5,630 bases of DNA from CAYUKK01 sp964445305 (lineage in GTDB: Bacteria > Acidobacteriota > Aminicenantia > Aminicenantales > UBA8522): the NCBI GenBank assembly GCA_964445305.1, contig CAYUKK010000184.1:1-5630 (forward strand). The letters run 5' to 3'. The position numbers and the translations under genes were made by a program. The stretch's first letter is position 1. Every line of letters begins with the position of its first letter. Positions 1 to 5,042 of the stretch are shown here, in pieces. The notes beneath the pieces are model-generated. The model did not search any database. It was given only the letters and a program-made list of their open reading frames with translations, and was not told the DNA's origin.

Positions 1-15
1 AATTTTTTCTTCCTC

Positions 16-46
16 ATTATAAACACTAAGTCTCCCCCCTTGTCAA
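16..46 (-). promoter_or_regulatory. Putative leftward sigma70-type promoter
   Basis: Read on the minus strand, positions 46-41 give TTGACA and positions 21-16 give TATAAT, both perfect matches to the sigma70 consensus. The spacer is 19 bases, two longer than the optimum of 17, which weakens the call. Transcription would start near position 9 and leave the window on its left side. It probably serves a gene divergent from the operon, but no part of that gene is visible here. Confidence 0.5.
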
Positions 47-59
47 GGCTTTCCATGCC

Positions 60-182
60 ATGCCAAGATTGCCGATGGGAACTTCCTGTGTGGCGAAACG
101 GCTTTCGATTACGCAAAATAAGGGCCATAGGCCGACACCCGAGGGGTGGCGTGGTTCGGGGGCCGACAAGACCCGAGCCTCC
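60..182. other. Non-coding stretch with short repeats and small stems
   Basis: I see no credible gene here. A 14-base segment at 130-143 (GGCCGACACCCGAG) recurs at 161-177 with a 3-base insertion (GGCCGAC AAG ACCCGAG). CACCC at 136-140 can pair with GGGTG at 144-148 around a GAG loop, and CCCGA at 138-142 can instead pair with TCGGG at 156-160, so two folds compete. The end of the stretch (CCGAGCCT at 173-180) resembles the end of the 209-base units that follow, so it may be a decayed relative of them. That link is weak. Confidence 0.4.
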
Positions 183-183
183 C

Positions 184-392
184 CACGCACTTTCCCGATG
201 TTGATTCTAAGGCCCATTAATTCCCCTTGGGGAATTGGGGGGAACAGGCGAGGAGTCTGGGTGAGGAAGCCCGTCGAAGCATGAGCGGGCATGGTTTCTC
301 GAACCAAGCGAGAGAAGAGCGAAGGCTGAGTCGGAGCGAGTTTGCTCGCTGGGGAAACGGGCGAGCTTCGCAATCCCCACTCCGAGCCTGGC
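184..392. repeat. 209-bp tandem repeat, copy 1
   Basis: First of two adjacent copies of a 209-base unit. It differs from copy 2 at only eight positions: 187, 266, 281, 292, 303, 360, 364 and 378. Internal inverted repeats are: AATTCCCC at 219-226 with GGGGAATT at 229-236; TCTCG at 297-301 with CGAGA at 309-313; AGCGAG at 335-340 with CTCGCT at 345-350; and GCGAAG at 319-324 with CTTCGC at 366-371, which encloses the previous stem. GCCCG at 269-273 can pair with CGGGC at 286-290 or 358-362. It resembles a palindromic intergenic element or a structured RNA. I do not recognise a named family, and I see no transposase, terminal inverted repeats or target-site duplication. Confidence 0.9.
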
Positions 393-601
393 CACACACT
401 TTCCCGATGTTGATTCTAAGGCCCATTAATTCCCCTTGGGGAATTGGGGGGAACAGGCGAGGAGTCTGGGTGAGAAAGCCCGTCGAAGCCTGAGCGGGCA
501 CGGTTTCTCGAGCCAAGCGAGAGAAGAGCGAAGGCTGAGTCGGAGCGAGTTTGCTCGCTGGGGAAACGAGCGGGCTTCGCAATCCCAACTCCGAGCCTGG
601 C
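393..601. repeat. 209-bp tandem repeat, copy 2
   Basis: Second copy, directly abutting the first; identity to copy 1 runs through position 602 and then stops. All the main stems are kept: 428-435 with 438-445, 506-510 with 518-522, 544-549 with 554-559, and 528-533 with 575-580. In this copy AAGCCCG at 476-482 is fully complementary to CGGGCTT at 571-577, a 7-base helix that would close most of the unit. Open frames run through both strands of each copy, but they have no Shine-Dalgarno site or recognisable protein family, so they are treated as chance. Confidence 0.9.
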
Positions 602-602
602 C

Positions 603-666
603 GGGGGTGAACCGCGACAGGACCCGTAGCGTGATTCTATGGGCAATCCTGGGAAACCGCAAGAGG
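603..666. other. Leader between the repeats and the operon promoter
   Basis: A 64-base non-coding stretch separates the last repeat unit from the promoter of the operon. Apart from a short stem (AACC and GGTT around 655-668) and a loose similarity of GTGATTCTATGGGCA to part of the repeat unit, nothing stands out. No gene or terminator is seen. Confidence 0.35.
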
Positions 667-695
667 TTGCAAAATAAGCTCATCTGGTATATAAA
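667..695 (+). promoter_or_regulatory. Putative sigma70-type promoter of the sulfation and sugar operon
   Basis: TTGCAA at 667-672 (4 of 6 to the -35 consensus) and TATAAA at 690-695 (5 of 6 to the -10 consensus) are separated by exactly 17 bases. Transcription would start near 702, giving a 5' leader of about 15 bases that holds only the ribosome binding site GGAG at 710-713. It is the only convincing rightward promoter seen before the six co-directional genes, so it is likely to drive all of them. Confidence 0.55.
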
Positions 696-717
696 TTTCA
701 GTTGATTTTGGAGTCCA

Positions 718-939
718 ATGGCCATGGAAGAGGAGTTTAAGACCGTTTCTATCCCCGCCTCTCTTTACCGGAGGATTGAGGAGGTGATCAAAGGGACCAC
801 CATCCCCTCGGTCGCTGAATATATCACCCGGGTCCTCAGAGAAAGGCTTTCCCAGGAAAAGCCGGCTACGGAGGTCTTCAGCCAGGAGGACGAAGAGAAA
901 ATCAAGGAGAGGTTGAAGGCTCTCGGCTATCTGGATTGA
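718..939 (+). CDS. Small ribbon-helix-helix (CopG/Arc-type) protein, putative regulator
   Basis: A 73-residue acidic-tailed protein. Residues 7-12 (FKTVSI) form the predicted DNA-contacting strand, 14-25 (ASLYRRIEEVIK) the first helix, GTTIPS at 26-31 the turn, and 31-44 (SVAEYITRVLRERL) the second helix. This is the classic ribbon-helix-helix layout, which acts as a dimer that binds palindromic operators. The tail (45-73) is charged and ends in LKALGYLD. It is the first gene of the operon, directly after the promoter, so autoregulation of the sulfate-activation genes is a reasonable inference. It could instead be an antitoxin-like protein, but no toxin gene is adjacent. GGAG at 710-713 lies only 4 bases from the ATG at 718 and 10 bases from an in-frame ATG at 724, so the true start may be codon 3. 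The fold call is fairly sure; the target is unknown. Confidence 0.7.
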   Translation: MAMEEEFKTVSIPASLYRRIEEVIKGTTIPSVAEYITRVLRERLSQEKPATEVFSQEDEEKIKERLKALGYLD

Positions 940-955
940 AATCGATGAGCTGAGT

Positions 956-987
956 CCTCTCCTGGATTTAAAGAGGCAGGCGAGAGG
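956..987 (+). other. Imperfect hairpin between the regulator gene and sat
   Basis: CCTCTC at 956-961 pairs with GAGAGG at 982-987, extended by CTG (962-964) with CAG (977-979) past a 2-base bulge, around a 12-base loop. There is no T-tract, so it is not an intrinsic terminator. In the 86-base gap before sat it could act as an RNA-processing or stabilising element, or a protein-binding site. It may also be chance. Confidence 0.3.
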
Positions 988-1015
988 CGTGAAGCTGGCT
1001 GAGAAAGGGATTGGC

Positions 1016-1020
1016 GGAGG
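1016..1020 (+). promoter_or_regulatory. Ribosome binding site fixing the sat start
   Basis: A full GGAGG lies 5 bases before the ATG at 1026. It overlaps the alternative TTG start at 1011, which has no good site of its own, so it decides in favour of the ATG. Confidence 0.8.
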
Positions 1021-1025
1021 CAAGA

Positions 1026-2174
1026 ATGATACCACCCCACGGGGGAAAGTTAACAGCCCGGGTGCTTGAGGGGGAGAGAAAGGCCGAGGCGATGGCCAAA
1101 GCCCGATTTCTGCCCTCCCTTGTTATCAGTCAGGAGACGATTTCTGAGGTTGAAAACCTGGCCACCGGCGCTTTCAGTCCCCTCGAAGGCTTCATGGGGC
1201 GCCGTGACTACCGGAACGTGCTTGATTATATGCGGCTGGCCAATGATATCCCCTGGACTATTCCCATCGTTCTCGATGTCTCCTCCAGCCAGGCCGATTC
1301 CCTCAGGGAGGGACAGGAAATCTTGCTTGTTAGCGAGGAGGGCCGTCCGGTGGCCATTTTTCATCTGGAAGAGAAATACGCATTCGACAAGGAAGAGCTG
1401 GCTCGGAAAATCTTCTCGACTGTGGACGCCGCTCACCCGGGCGTGGCCAATGTTCTCAAGATGAGAGAAGTCCTTCTTGGCGGGCCGGTTGACCTCCTCG
1501 AGATTGTGCCGACGCCGTTTGACCGTTACCGGCTCACGCCGCGCGAAACGAGGGTTCTCTTCCGCCAGAAAGGGTGGAAAACTATTGTCGGGTTTCAGAC
1601 CCGCAACACCCCCCATATTGGCCATGAGTATGTCCAGAAGACCGCCCTGGCCTTCCTGGACGGCATTTTCGTCAACCCGGTCATCGGCCGAAAAAAGAAG
1701 GGCGATTTCAAGGATGAAGTCATCCTGGCCGCTTACGAGGAGCTCATCAAGCACTATTATCTTAGGGAGAGGGCGGTAATGGCCATCCTCCCGATGGAAA
1801 TGCGCTATGCGGGACCACGCGAAGCGATTTTCCACGCCATCATCCGCAAGAATTTCGGATGCACCCACATCATCATCGGCCGAGACCATGCGGGCGTAGG
1901 CACCTACTACCCCCCCTACGCGGCGCAAGATATCTTTGAGGAGTTCCCTGACTTGGGTATCGTTCCCCTGTTCTTTAAGTCCTTTTCCTACTGCCGGAAG
2001 TGCCAGTCCGTCGTCAATGAAAAAACCTGCCCCCACCCTCCAGCTGAGCACGTCGAATTCAGCGGGACGAGGATAAGGGATTTATTGATGAAAGGAGAAG
2101 TGCCGCCGCCCGAGCTGATGCGGCCGGAGGTAGCTCGAGTCATCATGGAGTTTGAGCATCCTTTCGTCGAATAA
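1026..2174 (+). CDS. sat: Sulfate adenylyltransferase (ATP sulfurylase)
   Basis: Makes adenosine 5'-phosphosulfate (APS) and pyrophosphate from ATP and sulfate in the cytoplasm, the first step of sulfate activation. It is the homo-oligomeric Sat type, not the CysDN type. From the ATG at 1026 it is 382 residues and begins MIPPHGG, typical of the family. The N-terminal PUA-like domain carries GAFSPLEGFM at 48-57. The catalytic domain has the nucleotide-binding QTRNTPHIGH at 191-200 and GRDHAG at 285-290. C323, C326, C335 and H337 form the structural metal-binding cluster seen in many bacterial and archaeal Sat proteins. The C-terminal SGTRIRDLL and PPPELMRPEV segments are also typical. No key residue is missing. 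A TTG at 1011 would add five residues but is less likely. The APS kinase gene follows within about 12 bases, pointing to PAPS production. Without reductase genes in view, a dissimilatory role is not supported, though the window cannot exclude it. Confidence 0.96.
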   Translation: MIPPHGGKLTARVLEGERKAEAMAKARFLPSLVISQETISEVENLATGAFSPLEGFMGRRDYRNVLDYMRLANDIPWTIPIVLDVSSSQADSLREGQEILLVSEEGRPVAIFHLEEKYAFDKEELARKIFSTVDAAHPGVANVLKMREVLLGGPVDLLEIVPTPFDRYRLTPRETRVLFRQKGWKTIVGFQTRNTPHIGHEYVQKTALAFLDGIFVNPVIGRKKKGDFKDEVILAAYEELIKHYYLRERAVMAILPMEMRYAGPREAIFHAIIRKNFGCTHIIIGRDHAGVGTYYPPYAAQDIFEEFPDLGIVPLFFKSFSYCRKCQSVVNEKTCPHPPAEHVEFSGTRIRDLLMKGEVPPPELMRPEVARVIMEFEHPFVE

Positions 2175-2180
2175 GGCGCC

Positions 2181-2744
2181 TTGGCCATGGAAGCAGGTAG
2201 GTTCAAAGGAAAAGGTTGCGATCAGAAAGGCTTTACCCTCTGGTTTACTGGCCTTCCCTGCTCGGGGAAGTCAGCCGTGGCGGACAGGGTGGCTGAAATC
2301 CTTCGCCAACGGGGTCTTCGAGTGGAGAGGCTGGACGGGGATGTCGTTCGCCAGAGCCTTACTCGGGACCTTGGCTTTTCCAGGGAAGATCGTAACGAGA
2401 ACATCCGACGGGTGACTTTTGTGGCCAAACTTCTCACCCGGAACGGTGTCGCTGTCCTGACCTCGTTCATCTCCCCATACCGGGAAATCCGGGCCCATGC
2501 GCGCCGGGAAATCGGCCACTTCATCGAAGTTTACACCAAATGTCCCCTTGAAATCTGCATTCAGCGGGATGTCAAAGGTATGTACGAAAGAGCGATGCGC
2601 GGGGAAATCAAAGAATTCACCGGGATCTCCGACCCCTATGAGGAGCCCATCAACCCCGAAATTCTGCTTGAAACCGACAAAGAGACGCTCGAGGAAAGCG
2701 CGGCCAAGGTCATCCGGCGGCTGGAAGAACTCGGCTATCTTTGA
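2181..2744 (+). CDS. cysC: Adenylylsulfate (APS) kinase
   Basis: Phosphorylates APS with ATP to 3'-phosphoadenosine 5'-phosphosulfate (PAPS), the sulfate donor for sulfotransferases. The protein is 187 residues from TTG at 2181, or 185 from ATG at 2187, the usual size of a stand-alone APS kinase. Numbered from 2187, the P-loop GLPCSGKS is at 22-29, the DGD motif at 50-52, followed by VVRQSL and the GFSREDRNENIRRV segment, and ISPYR around 95-99. The lid and APS-binding part includes RDVKGMYERA and GISDPYEEP. AAGG at 2173-2176 overlaps the sat stop codon and sits 4 bases from the TTG or 10 from the ATG, so the start is undecided. The gap to sat is 6-12 bases, implying coupled translation. The C terminus ends LEELGYL, echoing the LKALGYLD end of the first protein in the operon. 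Confidence 0.95.
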   Translation: MAMEAGRFKGKGCDQKGFTLWFTGLPCSGKSAVADRVAEILRQRGLRVERLDGDVVRQSLTRDLGFSREDRNENIRRVTFVAKLLTRNGVAVLTSFISPYREIRAHARREIGHFIEVYTKCPLEICIQRDVKGMYERAMRGEIKEFTGISDPYEEPINPEILLETDKETLEESAAKVIRRLEELGYL

Positions 2745-2771
2745 TTCGTTGTCGAGAAAGAGAGAAAAAAA

Positions 2772-3710
2772 GTGAAAACGTTTCTGGTCACAGGAGGAGC
2801 CGGGTTCATCGGTTCCCATCTTGTCGAGGAGCTCGTCCGCCGCGGCGAAAAGGTGAGGGTTGTCGATAACTTCCTGACCGGGAAAAGGGAGAACCTGGCC
2901 GCGCTCGAAGGACTGATTGAGCTCATCGAAGGGGATATCCGGAGTCTCAAGACATGTCAGCAGGCTGTGATCGGTGTTGATTACGTTCTCCATCAGGCCG
3001 CTCTCGCGTCGGTGACGCGTTCTCTTGACGACCCCCTCCTCACCCATGATATCAACGTCAACGGTACCCTGAACCTGCTCTGGGCTTCCCTCAAGGCCAG
3101 AGTGAAGAGGTTTATTTTTGCTTCCTCCTCATCTGTTTATGGGGGTGATTTAAGGCTGCCGCAGCGGGAAGGCAATGAGGGAAGACCGCTTTCGCCTTAT
3201 GCCTTAAGCAAGCGGATTGGCGAAGAATACTGTCAGATATTTACCGATGCCTTTGGGATGGAAACCATTTCTCTCCGTTATTTCAATGTCTTCGGCCCTC
3301 GTCAGGACCCGCTTTCTCCGTATGCGGCTGTCATTCCGCTCTTCATCACCCGGACTTTGGCAGGCCAGAAGCCCCTGATCTGCGGCGACGGCGAACAATC
3401 GCGGGATTTTACTTACGTGGCCAACGTCGTCGAGGCCAACCTCCGGGCCCTTGAAGCTCCGGCTGAGGCGACGGGCGGGGTCTTTAATATCGCCTGCGGC
3501 GAGAGGACGACCGTCAACACCCTTGCCCAGGAGATAGGCCGGCTCACGCGCATGAGCGTCGAGCCAGAATATACCGGCCCGCGGCCGGGTGAGATCCGGC
3601 ATTCCTATGCTGACCTCACCCGGGCCAAGAGGTTCCTTGGCTATGAACCCATGGTTAGCTTTATCCAGGGCTTGAAAATGACAGTGGCCTGGTACAAAGG
3701 GAGGAGATGA
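2772..3710 (+). CDS. NAD-dependent UDP-sugar 4-epimerase, WbpP/TviC-like
   Basis: A 312-residue extended short-chain dehydrogenase that probably interconverts the C4 epimers of UDP-linked sugars (UDP-GlcNAc/UDP-GalNAc or their uronic acids). The NAD-binding TGGAGFIGSH is at 7-16, VLHQAALASVTRSLDDP lies mid-domain, SSSSVYG is at 118-124, and the catalytic YxxxK pair is Y143 and K147 within SPYALSK. RYFNVFGPRQDP, the YAAVIP that follows, and GDGEQSRDFTYV match the WbpP/TviC branch better than classical GalE. Substrate choice cannot be read with certainty; UDP-glucose or UDP-glucuronate epimerase remains possible. The GTG start at 2772 is chosen because the nucleotide-binding motif begins seven residues in. 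Its ribosome binding site is weak (GAGAAAGAGAG upstream). It lies 27 bases after cysC, and the next gene begins one base beyond its stop. Confidence 0.88.
   Translation: MKTFLVTGGAGFIGSHLVEELVRRGEKVRVVDNFLTGKRENLAALEGLIELIEGDIRSLKTCQQAVIGVDYVLHQAALASVTRSLDDPLLTHDINVNGTLNLLWASLKARVKRFIFASSSSVYGGDLRLPQREGNEGRPLSPYALSKRIGEEYCQIFTDAFGMETISLRYFNVFGPRQDPLSPYAAVIPLFITRTLAGQKPLICGDGEQSRDFTYVANVVEANLRALEAPAEATGGVFNIACGERTTVNTLAQEIGRLTRMSVEPEYTGPRPGEIRHSYADLTRAKRFLGYEPMVSFIQGLKMTVAWYKGRR
3699..3706 (+). promoter_or_regulatory. Ribosome binding site inside the end of the epimerase gene
   Basis: GGGAGGAG lies in the last codons of the epimerase, with 7 bases between its GGAGG core and the ATG at 3712. 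The epimerase stop (TGA at 3708-3710) is one base before that ATG, an arrangement typical of translational coupling. Confidence 0.75.
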
Positions 3711-3711
3711 G

Positions 3712-5031
3712 ATGAATCGGCGATTCCGGTTGCTGGCCAGCAAGATCAAGATGAAGGAAGCGAACGTGGGCATCATCGGGCTTGGGTACGTCGGCCTGCC
3801 CCTTGTTAAATTGTTCCTTCAAGCCGGCTTCCCCGTCACCGGGTTTGACATCGACCCGAAGAAAGTCGCTTCCCTCAACCGTGGCCGCAGTTACATCCGG
3901 CATATCTCAGCCCAGGAGCTTAAGGCTTTTCTCGCTCAAAAGAAGTTTCGGGCGACTTCGGATTTTTCGCGGCTCGCGGCGATGGATGTCATCATCATCT
4001 GCGTGCCCACCCCTCTCGATGCCCACAAGAACCCCGACCTTTCCTTCATTCTTTCGACAAGCCGAACCATTGCCCGTTACCTGAGGAAAGGACAGCTCAT
4101 CGTGCTCGAAAGCACGACCTACCCTGGGACGACGGAGGAAGAAATGCTTCCCATCCTCGAGGGGAAGGGATTGAAAGCCGGCGAGGATTTTTTCCTTGCC
4201 TTCTCGCCCGAGCGGGAAAACCCGGGCGACAAGACGTATTCGACGGCCCAAATCCCCAAAGTGATAGGCGGGCTGACCAAGAACTGCTTGCAACTGGCTC
4301 GATTCCTTTACGGTCAGGTCGTCATCAAGACGGTTCCCGTCTCCTCGCCGCGGGTGGCCGAGGCCGTCAAACTCCTCGAGAACATCTTCCGTTCGGTGAA
4401 CATTGCCATGGTCAACGAGATGAAGGTCATTTTCGAGCGGCTGGGAATCGACATCTGGGAAGTTATCCAGGCTGCTTCGACGAAGCCTTTTGGCTATATG
4501 CCTTTCTATCCTGGACCCGGCTATGGTGGCCACTGCATTCCCGTTGACCCCTTCTATCTCACCTGGAAAGCCAAGGAAGTCGACTACCCGACGAAGTTCA
4601 TCGAGCTGGCCGGTGAAATCAACACGAGAATGCCATACTACGTTGTCAACAAGACCATCGAGGCCCTCAATCGGCAGGGAAAATCCATCCGCGGGGCGCG
4701 TGTGCTCGTTCTCGGCATCGCCTATAAGAGAGATGTCGACGACCAGCGGGAATCCCCCTCGCTCAAGATCATTAGCTTGTTCATGGAGAAAGGGGCACGG
4801 GTTGCCTACCATGACCCCTATGTGCCGCGGTCAGGCGGTCATCGCCAATATCCTGGCTTGGAGCTCCACTCGGTGGCGCTTACAGCGAAGCGTCTCAAAA
4901 ACAGCGACGCCGTCATCATCGCCACCGACCATTCCGTTTTTGACTACGACTGGATAGCCCGCGCCGCGCCGCTCATTATCGATACCCGCAATGCCATCAA
5001 GAAGAAGAGGAAAAACGTCATCAAGGCCTGA
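3712..5031 (+). CDS. wbpA: UDP-N-acetylhexosamine 6-dehydrogenase, WbpA-like
   Basis: A 439-residue UDP-sugar dehydrogenase that oxidises C6 of a UDP-N-acetylhexosamine to the uronic acid in two NAD-dependent steps. The NAD-binding GLGYVG is at 23-28. FSPERENPG at 164-172 followed by IPKVIGG is a signature of the WbpA/WbpO/TviB group rather than UDP-glucose dehydrogenase. The conserved K220 and N224 sit in KLLEN, and the catalytic cysteine is C275 in GYGGHCIPVDPFYLTWK. The UDP-binding domain carries GIAYKRDVDDQRESP at 335-349. All key residues are present. The short basic N-terminal extension before the Rossmann motif is usual in this group and agrees with the strong ribosome site, so the ATG at 3712 is preferred to the one at 3751. 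UDP-GlcNAc, UDP-GalNAc and UDP-ManNAc cannot be told apart with certainty; the SPEREN form argues against WecC. Confidence 0.9.
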   Translation: MNRRFRLLASKIKMKEANVGIIGLGYVGLPLVKLFLQAGFPVTGFDIDPKKVASLNRGRSYIRHISAQELKAFLAQKKFRATSDFSRLAAMDVIIICVPTPLDAHKNPDLSFILSTSRTIARYLRKGQLIVLESTTYPGTTEEEMLPILEGKGLKAGEDFFLAFSPERENPGDKTYSTAQIPKVIGGLTKNCLQLARFLYGQVVIKTVPVSSPRVAEAVKLLENIFRSVNIAMVNEMKVIFERLGIDIWEVIQAASTKPFGYMPFYPGPGYGGHCIPVDPFYLTWKAKEVDYPTKFIELAGEINTRMPYYVVNKTIEALNRQGKSIRGARVLVLGIAYKRDVDDQRESPSLKIISLFMEKGARVAYHDPYVPRSGGHRQYPGLELHSVALTAKRLKNSDAVIIATDHSVFDYDWIARAAPLIIDTRNAIKKKRKNVIKA

Positions 5032-5037
5032 GGGAGG
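5032..5037 (+). promoter_or_regulatory. Ribosome binding site of ugd
   Basis: GGGAGG begins directly after the stop codon of the preceding dehydrogenase (TGA 5029-5031) and lies 5 bases before the ATG at 5043. It confirms the start of the truncated gene. Confidence 0.8.
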
Positions 5038-5042
5038 AAGGC

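Noticed and set aside
219..242. Intrinsic terminator at the AATTCCCC/GGGGAATT stem
   Set aside because: The stem is followed by a G-run on the + strand and no T-run on the minus strand.
184..601. CRISPR array
   Set aside because: There are only two long abutting units with no spacers between them and no cas genes.
184..601. Insertion sequence or MITE
   Set aside because: No transposase, terminal inverted repeats or target-site duplication could be found; a tandem duplication explains the layout.
26..725. Several overlapping open frames on both strands across the repeat region, some over 120 codons
   Set aside because: They repeat with the 209-base period, have no convincing ribosome sites, match no protein family I know, and are low-complexity Arg/Ser/Pro-rich. 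They are open by base composition.
1050..2051. 333-codon open frame on the minus strand opposite sat
   Set aside because: It is the shadow of a clearly functional sat gene and shows no motif or ribosome site.
1026..2744. Dissimilatory sulfate reduction or cysteine assimilation locus
   Set aside because: No AprAB, Qmo, Dsr, CysH or CysIJ gene is in the window and the next genes are sugar-nucleotide enzymes. It is not excluded for the genome as a whole.
2271..3047. 258-codon minus-strand frame across the cysC/epimerase junction
   Set aside because: It is antisense to two well-supported genes and shows no family signature.
3907..4812. 301-codon minus-strand frame opposite the WbpA-like dehydrogenase
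   Set aside because: It is the shadow of a gene with all catalytic motifs intact; long antisense frames are common at this GC content.
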